DNA from: Actinobacteria bacterium UBA3028
GTDB lineage: Bacteria > Actinomycetota > Actinomycetes > Nanopelagicales > Nanopelagicaceae
DNA length: 23,163 nt
Direction of reading: 5' to 3'
Assembly (NCBI GenBank): GCA_002367715.1
Contig: DFDL01000014.1
Location: forward strand, 1-23,163
The notes beneath the pieces were generated by a model that was not told where the DNA came from, searched no databases, and saw nothing but the letters and a program-made list of their open reading frames with translations. Both the position numbers and the translations under genes were made by a program. This document shows positions 1-7,044 of this stretch, in pieces (the first letter of the stretch is position 1; every line of letters begins with the position of its first letter).

Positions 1-212
1 ACAGTTCCAGTGATTTGTACACACCATTCAGCGCGTAGCGATCCCGCAAGAACTTCATCATTGATTACAACCTGAGCTGCACCTGAAGCATCTCGCAGAT
101 CGATGAAGGCCACGCCACCATGATCTCGGCGACGCGCAACCCAACCAGCAAGAATTACCTTCGATCCAACATCGCTCGCACGAAGTGAGCCTGCAGTATG
201 CGTTCTAATCAT
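1..212 (-). CDS. aspS: Aspartyl-tRNA synthetase, N-terminal part (gene cut by window edge)
   Basis: Only the first 70 codons lie in the window; the gene runs off the left edge. The reading starts MIRTHTAGSLRASDVG and continues with the stretch GWVARRRDHGGVAFIDLRD, typical of the N-terminal OB-fold anticodon-binding domain of bacterial class II AspRS (or AspRS/Asn non-discriminating forms), which charges tRNA-Asp in the cytoplasm. The ATG at 210-212 has a GGAG ribosome site at 222-225, 9 nt upstream. It follows hisS by 25 nt with no terminator-like hairpin between, so hisS and aspS are probably co-transcribed, the usual actinobacterial order. The catalytic domain is outside the window, so whether it is discriminating cannot be judged. 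Confidence 0.93.
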   Translation of the reverse strand, partial: MIRTHTAGSLRASDVGSKVILAGWVARRRDHGGVAFIDLRDASGAAQVVINDEVLAGSLRAEWCVQITGT

Positions 213-237
213 TTAAATTTACTCCGATATTTATATA

Positions 238-1506
238 TTATTTAGTAGTTAGCAAGGTGGCTAGCTCATCTAAGGTGTCAATTCTAACTTCTTTTGACTC
301 CCCTGTTTTCATATCTTTTAGCCCTGCTTTTGCCGACGCGAGTTCGTCAGGCCCAATTACCAAGCTATATCTAGCTCCACTTCTGTCGGCTGATTTCATC
401 GAACCCTTTAAGGCACGATCCCCATAAGCCATATCGCAGCTGACTCCCTTGTTGCGCAATTCATTTAAGATTTTGACCGCTAAGGCCTTCTCGTCAGATC
501 CAAGTGCGATTAAGAAAAGATCCAAGTTCACTAGCGAAATCCTCGTTTCAAAGAGCCCTTCCGCTTCACAGGCTAAGAGAACGCGATCTACCCCAATACC
601 AAAACCGATTCCAGATAGGTTACTACCGCCAAGTTCTGCCATTAAACCGTCGTATCGGCCACCGCCACCGATTCCAGATTGCGCGCCAAGTTTCTCGCTA
701 ACAAACTCAAAAGTAGTTCCTGTGTAATAATCCAAGCCACGAACCATCCGAGGGTTTATTGTGAAGGCAATATCTGATGCCTTAAGCAAATCTTGCACCC
801 GAGAAAAATTAGCGGCGCTCTGAGCTGAGAGGTAGTCAAGTAGAGCCGGAGCATCGGCCATCGCCGCAATAATCTCTGGTCGCTTATCATCAAAGAGTCG
901 CAGCGGATTTAACTTCGCGCGTTCTTGACTCGCCTCATCTAGCTCTAACTTAGAGATATAGGCAACTAAATCTTTCCGATGTCTTGCTCGGCTCTCGCTG
1001 TCACCTAGAGATGTAATATCTAGTCGATAGGCCTTTAACCCCAACTTCTTAAATGCTCTATCTGCAACAGAAATTACCTCGAAATCGATTTCAGGATCAT
1101 CGACGCCAATAGCCTCAATACCAACTTGATAGAACTGGCGATAACGGCCAGCTTGTGGGCGCTCTGCCCTGAAGAAGGCACCGGAGTACCAAACTTTAAC
1201 TGGAAGCGATAATTTATCTAAGTTATGTTCAATAACACTTCGCATAACTCCTGCCGTACCTTCTGGCCTAAGAGTTATCGATCTGCCACCGCGATCTTCA
1301 AAGGTGTACATCTCCTTTGAGACTACATCAGTAGATTCGCCAACTCCCCGTTTAAATAATTCGGTATCTTCGAATACTGGAAGTTCGATTAATTGATAAC
1401 CAGCGCCTTTAGCGCAAGCAATTAGAGTTTCGCGAACAAATTCAAAGTAAGAACCACGCGGTGGAAAATACTCGCTCACGCCCTTTGGGGCTTGTAGCTC
1501 ACGCAT
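238..1506 (-). CDS. hisS: Histidyl-tRNA synthetase
   Basis: A 422-residue class II aminoacyl-tRNA synthetase that activates histidine with ATP and charges tRNA-His. Visible signatures are LRPEGTAGVMR (about 79-89), motif 2 FRAERPQAGRYRQFYQ (112-127), the HisRS-specific RGLDYYTGTTFEF (256-268), the GGGGRYDG turn (280-287) and motif 3 GFGIGVDR (301-308), followed by a C-terminal anticodon-binding domain. Length is normal for the bacterial enzyme. The ATG at 1504-1506 shares one base with the stop of the upstream MBL gene (TAATG) and is preceded by GAGGTGAG, so translation is probably coupled. Next downstream is aspS. Confidence 0.97.
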   Translation of the reverse strand: MRELQAPKGVSEYFPPRGSYFEFVRETLIACAKGAGYQLIELPVFEDTELFKRGVGESTDVVSKEMYTFEDRGGRSITLRPEGTAGVMRSVIEHNLDKLSLPVKVWYSGAFFRAERPQAGRYRQFYQVGIEAIGVDDPEIDFEVISVADRAFKKLGLKAYRLDITSLGDSESRARHRKDLVAYISKLELDEASQERAKLNPLRLFDDKRPEIIAAMADAPALLDYLSAQSAANFSRVQDLLKASDIAFTINPRMVRGLDYYTGTTFEFVSEKLGAQSGIGGGGRYDGLMAELGGSNLSGIGFGIGVDRVLLACEAEGLFETRISLVNLDLFLIALGSDEKALAVKILNELRNKGVSCDMAYGDRALKGSMKSADRSGARYSLVIGPDELASAKAGLKDMKTGESKEVRIDTLDELATLLTTK

Positions 1507-2207
1507 TACTCACCTCGCCCTGGTTTAGATTGCAGAAAGCTCTCCTGCAAATATGGGTTAATCTTTCGCTCGCCTCCTATTGTAGTTTGTGGACCATGCC
1601 CAGGTAGCACAATTAATTCATCATTTAGTGACAAAATTTTGGATTTCAAGGTATTTCGCATTGAGCTGGCTGAGCCGGTAGGCAGATCTGTTCGCCCAAT
1701 TGAACCTGCGAAGAGCACATCGCCTGAGATTAAAAATTCGTTATTAACAATAAACATTACCGATCCGAGAGTATGGCCAGGGGCATGACTGATCTCCAAA
1801 TCAAAACCTGCAAGCGAGAACTTCTCCAAATCTGCAATCTCTCGAACAATCTCTGGCTCTTCAAATTTCGTTACGCCAAAAGCTGCCATAATTTGTTGAC
1901 TCTCCCCGCCGACAGAGAGCGCGCGATAAGGATCAGTAAGCAATTTGCGATCACTTGAATGTATAAGGGTGGGAACGCCATATTGATTAGCAAAAGGCGT
2001 GACTGAAAATGTGTGGTCCAAATGTCCGTGAGTAATTAAGGTAGCAATTGGCTTTAAATTGAATCTCTTTAAAACTGATTGAATTTCGGAGACCAAATTT
2101 GGATTGGCCATACCCGGATCGACAATGAAACACTCTGAATTTGCAGCCGGGGCGAAGATCCAGCAATTTGTTGCAAAGTATGGCGCCGCAATCACCTCAA
2201 GTATCAA
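1506..2207 (-). CDS. MBL-fold metallo-hydrolase, glyoxalase II-like
   Basis: A metallo-beta-lactamase-fold hydrolase of about 233 residues. With the start used here, the metal motif THGHLDH is at residues 59-65; further ligand regions are HAPGHTLGS, the GDVLFAGSIGRTD segment and the C-terminal LPGHGPQTT. Family members hydrolyse thioesters such as S-lactoylglutathione, but in actinobacteria, which generally lack glutathione, the substrate is unknown, so only the fold is called. The start is chosen as TTG at 2205-2207 because GGGAG lies 6 nt upstream and the protein then begins at the usual first beta strand (LEVIAAPYFATNCW). An in-frame ATG at 2285 would add 26 unusual residues, has no ribosome site, and would place the proposed promoter inside the gene. 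It heads an operon with hisS and aspS. Confidence 0.9.
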   Translation of the reverse strand: MILEVIAAPYFATNCWIFAPAANSECFIVDPGMANPNLVSEIQSVLKRFNLKPIATLITHGHLDHTFSVTPFANQYGVPTLIHSSDRKLLTDPYRALSVGGESQQIMAAFGVTKFEEPEIVREIADLEKFSLAGFDLEISHAPGHTLGSVMFIVNNEFLISGDVLFAGSIGRTDLPTGSASSMRNTLKSKILSLNDELIVLPGHGPQTTIGGERKINPYLQESFLQSKPGRGE

Positions 2208-2241
2208 AGCTTCTCTCCCACCTAAATAAGGGCTCCTGGCT

Positions 2242-2270
2242 ATATTATTCTGACCAAAATGGCCTTTTGG
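2242..2270 (-). promoter_or_regulatory. Candidate promoter and operator-like dyad for the MBL-hisS-aspS operon
   Basis: On the minus strand a -10 box TAATAT lies at 2242-2247, giving a predicted transcript start near 2235 and a leader of about 28 nt carrying the GGGAG site of the TTG start. Immediately upstream, 2254-2270 is a perfect 6-bp-arm dyad, CCAAAA-N5-TTTTGG, covering the -10/-35 spacer and the -35 region, where repressors commonly bind. No good -35 hexamer is visible. The boxes are seen in the sequence; the regulatory role is inference. Confidence 0.4.
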
Positions 2271-2302
2271 AGATCGAAATTGCACTCTTTACACGGGTGC
2301 TT

Positions 2303-2330
2303 TTGCCGATACAACAGTTAAGGGTATCTT
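2303..2330 (+). promoter_or_regulatory. Candidate sigma-70-type promoter of the DUF349 gene
   Basis: TTGCCG at 2303-2308 and TATCTT at 2325-2330 are separated by 16 bp, an acceptable sigma-70-type arrangement for the plus strand. A start near 2337 would leave a leader of roughly 100 nt before the DUF349 ATG. The match is moderate and was found by eye, so it remains a candidate. Confidence 0.35.
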
Positions 2331-2346
2331 TACCCCTCAAGCATTC

Positions 2347-2379
2347 CTAACCGCCGGGCGTGAAATTTCCGTTGGTTAG
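2347..2379 (+). repeat. Inverted repeat in the DUF349 leader (possible RNA hairpin)
   Basis: CTAACC at 2347-2352 and GGTTAG at 2374-2379 form a perfect 6-bp stem enclosing 21 nt, which contain the self-complementary GAAATTTC. It lies in the presumed 5' leader of the DUF349 gene, about 60 nt before its start. No T-run follows, so it is not an ordinary terminator, and it matches no riboswitch family I recognise. Confidence 0.35.
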
Positions 2380-2439
2380 CCATAACGAAGGTCCACAACC
2401 CCGTGAGGCCAACGCGCAACGAGAGCGAGAGCAAATATT

Positions 2440-3774
2440 ATGAACATGGAAATTAATCCAACTGAAGTGGCCGCAGCAGTTACACAAGCTGATACAAATG
2501 TAAGCGCAGCTTCAGCGCTAATCGGAGATCCTTCAAAATTTGGTCGCGTAGATCAAGATGGCACCGTATATGTTCTAACTCCCTCAGGCGAAAAAGCTGT
2601 CGGTTCATATCCCGGAAAGATTCCGGAAGAGGCACTTGCATATTTTGTACGCAAATTTGAGGTCGTAGCTTCGGAAGTAGCCCTGCTTGCTGCAAGAATA
2701 AAGAGTGGTGCGATGGTTCCATCCGATGCCGCAGAAGCTGTTATTAAACTTCGCCAGAGCGTTGCAAATTTGAATGGCGTCGGTGACCTCGCAACTCTAG
2801 CTATGTCGGTCGAACAGATTCCAGATCTAATTGAAAATCATCGCGCCGCATATCAAGAGCGTAAGGAGATCGAATCTGCTGTTCGCGAGGCGAAACGGGC
2901 ATCTGCGCTACTTGCAAAAGAGAAGCTGGTTACAGAAGCTGAATCACTTGCACTATCTGAGAGCTGGAAGGTTACTAGTGAGCGCTTAAAGGTTCTTCTA
3001 GATGAGTGGAAGGCTGCGCCTCGTTTAGATAAAGCGACCGATAGCGAATTATGGAAGCGCTTCTCCTCTTCACGGAACAAATTTGATAAGCGCAGACGTA
3101 CACATTTCGCAGCGTTAGAGTCTGTCCAGCGCGAAGTCGCGACTGCAAAAGAAGAGATTGTTAAGCAAGCCCAAGGCTTGGCTAATTCAAAGGAATGGTT
3201 ACCAACAGCCAATAAGTTTAAAACGTTAATGGATGCATGGAAGGCCACGGGCCGTGGGAAGCCAAGTGTTGACGCAAAGCTCTGGGCGCAATTTAAAGAG
3301 GCACAGGATCAATTCTTCGCTGCAAAGAACACCGACTTAGATAAGCGCCAAGTAACAATGGCAGCCAATCTAGCCAAGCGTGAAGAGTTAATAGTTAAAT
3401 TTGAAGAGCTCCTTCCGATTACAGATCTAAATACTGCCAAGAAGAATTTCCGTACGCTAATGGAGCAATGGCAGCGGATCGGCATGACTGAACGCAGCAA
3501 GCGAGCAGCGCTAGACACTCGCCTATCTCGCGTAGAAGATGAGATCCATACACTTACCGAAGAGCAGAATCGCCGTACCGACCCAACAGCCATTGCTCGT
3601 GCGAACGATGTAGTACAAGGCTTAATTGATGCTATTGCTGGTTACGAAGCGCAGGCAGCAAAGTCAGAAGCAGCTGGCAACTCCGCAAAAGCTAAGGTTG
3701 CTCGCGAGGCTGCAGAGGCCAGAAAAGCCTGGTTGACTGAAGCTCAAAAAGGTTTAGCGGACTTCAAGAACTAA
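2440..3774 (+). CDS. DUF349 domain protein, helical repeats
   Basis: A 444-residue, mostly helical, charged protein without signal peptide or membrane segment. It opens with a small domain (GRVDQDGTVYVLTPSGEKAVG, roughly 35-55) followed by about three DUF349 repeats between residues 150 and 370. Each repeat carries the family's W-K/R pattern: SESWKVTSERLKVLLDEWK, SKEWLPTANKFKTLMDAWK and the later TAKKNFRTLMEQWQRIG. The family's biochemical function is not established, to my knowledge, and none is assigned. Its position beside rel is also seen in other actinobacteria, from memory. The ATG at 2440 has a weak GAGAG ribosome site 8 nt upstream; a second ATG at 2446 is possible. It is divergent from the MBL gene and its stop overlaps the rel stop by 4 nt. 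Confidence 0.85.
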   Translation: MNMEINPTEVAAAVTQADTNVSAASALIGDPSKFGRVDQDGTVYVLTPSGEKAVGSYPGKIPEEALAYFVRKFEVVASEVALLAARIKSGAMVPSDAAEAVIKLRQSVANLNGVGDLATLAMSVEQIPDLIENHRAAYQERKEIESAVREAKRASALLAKEKLVTEAESLALSESWKVTSERLKVLLDEWKAAPRLDKATDSELWKRFSSSRNKFDKRRRTHFAALESVQREVATAKEEIVKQAQGLANSKEWLPTANKFKTLMDAWKATGRGKPSVDAKLWAQFKEAQDQFFAAKNTDLDKRQVTMAANLAKREELIVKFEELLPITDLNTAKKNFRTLMEQWQRIGMTERSKRAALDTRLSRVEDEIHTLTEEQNRRTDPTAIARANDVVQGLIDAIAGYEAQAAKSEAAGNSAKAKVAREAAEARKAWLTEAQKGLADFKN

Positions 3775-5945
3775 TTGTTAATTATCCGATAGACGTCATA
3801 GACGCCTTCTACTTGTCGGACACTAGCTATTACCGAGTCCAGATGCGATGCATCTGCCATCTCAAAGGTGAATCGAGAGATTGCCGTTCTATCTTTCGAG
3901 GTGCTAACAGAGGCGTTCAAAATGTTTACATGCTGATCAGAGAGAGTACGAGTTACATCAGAGAGTAGCCGCGCTCGATCTAGCGCTTCAACTTGAATAT
4001 TAACAAGGAAGAGCGTCTTAGCCGATAAATTCCACCTCACACCAACAATGCGATCGCCTTGATTCAACTTAAGATCAGAGATATTGATGCAATCGGTTCG
4101 ATGCACCGAGACCCCGCTGCCACGAGTAATAAATCCAACAATCTCATCTCCTGGCACTGGAGTACAACACCTTGCCAATTTAATTAGAACATCCTCTGTT
4201 CCTTCAACCTCTACACCAGAATTACTTCGTTTGATGTAGTCGAAGGCGTGAACTGTTGGAGTTGTTCTACTCTCTACGTCAGTATCTGGCTCATGTGAAT
4301 CGGTATTTGCCACTAACTTCTCAATTACAAATTGGGCGCTGATGTGGCCATTGCCGACAGCAGCGTACATGGATTCAATATCCGGATAATGAAGATTGTG
4401 TGAGAGCTCAAGGAAGGCTTGACCTGCGAAAATTTTCTGCAATGGCAGTCCAGCTTTGCGCATCGCTCTGGCGATAGATTCGCGGCCCGCTTCAATCGCC
4501 TCCTCTTTTCGCTCCTTAGAGAACCACGCCTTAATTTTCGATCTGGCGCGTGGTGAGGAGACAAAATTTAACCAATCGCGACTAGGGGCTGCGCTTGGAC
4601 TCTTATTAGTAACTACTTCAATCACATCGCCATTGGTAAGAATCGATTCGAGTGGAACTAATTTGCCATTTACCTTTGCACCTACGCACTTATCCCCTAC
4701 CTCGGTATGTACTGCGTATGCAAAATCCACAGGTGTTGAACCAGATGGAAGAGCGATCACGCTTCCCTTCGGAGTAAAAACAAAGACTTCTGGTGTTCGA
4801 AGGTCATAGCGCAAAGTATCCAAGAAATCGCCTACATCCTCAGTCTCTTGCTGCCATTCATGTAGTTGCTTGAGCCAGATCATCTCAGGCTTCTGGGTCG
4901 CACTCTCTCCCACGGCAGCCAACTTGTATTTCCAATGAGCTGCGATTCCATACTCTGCGCGCGCATGCATATCTAAAGTTCTAATCTGGATTTCAACTGC
5001 GCGACCATTCGGACCAATCACAGTTGTATGCAGTGATTGATACAAATTAAATTTTGGCATCGCAATATAATCCTTAAATCTTCCAGGAATTGGACTCCAT
5101 CGCGCGTGGATTGCTCCTAGAACTGCGTAACAATCCCGCACATTTTCAACCAATACTCTAATGCCAACTAAATCGTAAATTTCATTAAAGTCGCGACCCC
5201 TAATTACCATCTTCTGATACACGCTATAGAGATGCTTCTGACGTCCCATAACCTTTGCTGTTATTCCATCAGCTAAAAGATCGCTCTGAACCAACTCCAA
5301 AACCTCAGTGGTCATCTTCTCACGTGCCGGATTTCGCTCAAGAACTAGGCGTTCGATCTCCTCATACTTCTTAGGTTCCAAAGTTTTGAAAGAGAGATCT
5401 TCCAGCTCCCACTTAATTGCGCTCATACCTAGTCGGTTGGCTAGCGGTGCATAAATATCGAGAGTCTCGCGCGCTTTGCGTGCAGCAGATTCCGGCGAAA
5501 CATACTGCCAAGTTCGCGCATTATGTAGTCGATCAGCTAATTTAATAACGAGCACTCTGATGTCACGTGACATCGCGATAACCATCTTGCGTAGCGTCTC
5601 GGCCTCTGCATTGGGACCGTATTGCAATTTATCAAGCTTGGTTACACCATCAACTAAATCACATACCTCATTGCCAAAATCTTGCCTAAGAGAGTCAATC
5701 GAATATTTTGTATCCTCGATTGTGTCGTGCAGTAGCGCCGCAATTATTGTCTCTAGCCCTAGCCCAATATCAGCAAGAATTTCTGAGACGGCTAGCGGGT
5801 GAGTTATGTAGGCCTCACCTGATTTTCGAAGTTGGCCAGTATGAGCCTTCTCGGCAACTTCATATGCCCGCTCAAGCTCGTTCAGGGATGCATCTGGATA
5901 ATGAGCAAGTAGAGACTTGCTCAGTGCGTCTAGAACCGGATTCAT
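3771..5945 (-). CDS. rel: Bifunctional (p)ppGpp synthetase/hydrolase Rel
   Basis: A 724-residue long RelA/SpoT homologue that makes and degrades the stringent-response alarmone. Domains in order: an HD hydrolase with H49, H73-D74 (LLHDTIEDT) and D138; a synthetase with the G-loop GRQKHLYSVYQK (234-245), D258 and EIQIRT (318-323); a TGS domain (about 387-446); a zinc-binding region with CC at 593-594 plus H615 and C619; and a C-terminal ACT domain. The synthetase motif RFKD (289-292), rather than EFDD of synthesis-only RelA, together with the intact HD residues, indicates both activities. It follows secF's operon strand but has its own TAAGAT box 6 nt before the ATG, suggesting a leaderless transcript. 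Its stop overlaps the convergent DUF349 stop. The usual neighbour apt is absent. Confidence 0.96.
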   Translation of the reverse strand: MNPVLDALSKSLLAHYPDASLNELERAYEVAEKAHTGQLRKSGEAYITHPLAVSEILADIGLGLETIIAALLHDTIEDTKYSIDSLRQDFGNEVCDLVDGVTKLDKLQYGPNAEAETLRKMVIAMSRDIRVLVIKLADRLHNARTWQYVSPESAARKARETLDIYAPLANRLGMSAIKWELEDLSFKTLEPKKYEEIERLVLERNPAREKMTTEVLELVQSDLLADGITAKVMGRQKHLYSVYQKMVIRGRDFNEIYDLVGIRVLVENVRDCYAVLGAIHARWSPIPGRFKDYIAMPKFNLYQSLHTTVIGPNGRAVEIQIRTLDMHARAEYGIAAHWKYKLAAVGESATQKPEMIWLKQLHEWQQETEDVGDFLDTLRYDLRTPEVFVFTPKGSVIALPSGSTPVDFAYAVHTEVGDKCVGAKVNGKLVPLESILTNGDVIEVVTNKSPSAAPSRDWLNFVSSPRARSKIKAWFSKERKEEAIEAGRESIARAMRKAGLPLQKIFAGQAFLELSHNLHYPDIESMYAAVGNGHISAQFVIEKLVANTDSHEPDTDVESRTTPTVHAFDYIKRSNSGVEVEGTEDVLIKLARCCTPVPGDEIVGFITRGSGVSVHRTDCINISDLKLNQGDRIVGVRWNLSAKTLFLVNIQVEALDRARLLSDVTRTLSDQHVNILNASVSTSKDRTAISRFTFEMADASHLDSVIASVRQVEGVYDVYRIINN

Positions 5946-5951
5946 GGTTCT

Positions 5952-5957
5952 ATCTTA
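5952..5957 (-). promoter_or_regulatory. Candidate -10 box for leaderless rel transcript
   Basis: Read on the minus strand, TAAGAT fits the actinobacterial -10 pattern TAnnnT and is followed by exactly 6 nt and then the rel ATG. No Shine-Dalgarno sequence is present between secF and rel. This spacing would place the transcript start at or next to the start codon. It would give rel expression independent of the secDF-ruv genes. Confidence 0.45.
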
Positions 5958-5974
5958 ACTAATTCTAAAAAAGA

Positions 5975-7042
5975 TTAACGGCCTTTACGCTTTGGTTGAT
6001 TGCGAGGGCCACGAGCCCAGCTCTCCTTTGTAGAAGAACCGGCATCTATATCTAAACTATTTTTAGCCTCAATTGTCACCGCTCCTGGAGCATGTTGAGC
6101 AACACGCTTAGTCAGGGCGCGCATCGCAGGCTCGCGTTCACGCAACTGAGCCAAGATAGGTGTTGCAATAAAGATTGAAGAGTACGTTCCGGTTACTAAA
6201 CCTACGAATAGCGCAAGTGAGAGATCCTTAAGAGTTCCAGCACCCAATAGACCGGCACCCACAAATAGAATTGAGCCAACTGGAAGTAGCGCAATTACTG
6301 AGGTATTGAAAGAGCGAACCAGGGTCTGATTAACAGCAAGATTTGCAGCTGATGAGTATGTAACCCGCCCACTGCTCGCAATCGACTTTGTATTCTCTCG
6401 GACCTTATCGAAGACAACTACTGTGTCATAGAGTGAATAGCCGAGAATAGTTAAGAAACCAATAACGGTAGCTGGTGTTACATCAAAGCCGACAAGAGCG
6501 TAAATTCCGACAGTTATAAATACGTCATGGACTGTTGCGATTATGGCAGCAAGTGCCATCTTCCGCTCAAAGGCAAAAGTTAGAAAAAGCATCACAGCGA
6601 GCAAGAAGCCAAAGAGACCATATAGGGATTTCTTTGTAATCTCCTTACCCCATGATGGTCCAATAATCTGAGTATCGATATCATCGACATTAACGCCAAA
6701 GCTCTGGGCTAAGGAGTTCTTTACTGTTTCGAAAGAATCTAAGGCACCAGTTTGAATTCGAATACGGTCAGTTCCAACTTTCTGAACGACGCTCTCGCCT
6801 GGAACCCCTGCTGCCGCGATAGCTGCGCGACCTTCTTCGATAGTAGCTCCTGGCTTTGAGATTGAGAACTCCGAGCCGCCTTTAAATTCAATTCCTAGGT
6901 TAAGCCCTTGGGTGCCTAAAACAATCGCTGAGATAGCGATTAAGACACCAGAGAAGGCATACCAACGGCGACGCTTTCCAATGAAATCAACTGAAGTTTC
7001 GCCACGATAAAGTCGGCCGCCAATACCTGAAAGTGTTTTCAT
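5975..7042 (-). CDS. secF: Protein translocase subunit SecF
   Basis: A 355-residue RND-family membrane protein that, with SecD, uses the ion gradient to help pull exported proteins out of the SecYEG channel. The first membrane helix is at about 28-46, followed by the family motif GLNLGIEFKGGSEFSI, an extracytoplasmic domain to about 135, and five further membrane segments. The conserved acidic segment GYSLYDTVVVFDKVREN (201-217) is present. The tail after the last helix is a charged, basic cytoplasmic stretch ending RNQPKRKGR. The gene starts 2 nt after the secD stop, with AAGGG about 7 nt upstream of the ATG, so it is co-translated with secD. Confidence 0.96.
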   Translation of the reverse strand: MKTLSGIGGRLYRGETSVDFIGKRRRWYAFSGVLIAISAIVLGTQGLNLGIEFKGGSEFSISKPGATIEEGRAAIAAAGVPGESVVQKVGTDRIRIQTGALDSFETVKNSLAQSFGVNVDDIDTQIIGPSWGKEITKKSLYGLFGFLLAVMLFLTFAFERKMALAAIIATVHDVFITVGIYALVGFDVTPATVIGFLTILGYSLYDTVVVFDKVRENTKSIASSGRVTYSSAANLAVNQTLVRSFNTSVIALLPVGSILFVGAGLLGAGTLKDLSLALFVGLVTGTYSSIFIATPILAQLREREPAMRALTKRVAQHAPGAVTIEAKNSLDIDAGSSTKESWARGPRNQPKRKGR

Positions 7043-7044
7043 GA

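Noticed and set aside
2208..2285. 26-residue N-terminal extension of the MBL hydrolase from ATG 2285
   Set aside because: No ribosome site, and residues unlike the family. The extension covers the proposed promoter and dyad, while TTG at 2207 has GGGAG at a good distance.
2321..2337. AGGGTA-TCTT-TACCCCT as a terminator
   Set aside because: The stem is short and imperfect, has no T-run, and its centre coincides with the proposed -10 box of the DUF349 promoter.
2853..3593. Two minus-strand open frames inside the DUF349 gene
   Set aside because: Serine/arginine-rich shadows of a strongly coding plus-strand gene, with no family match.
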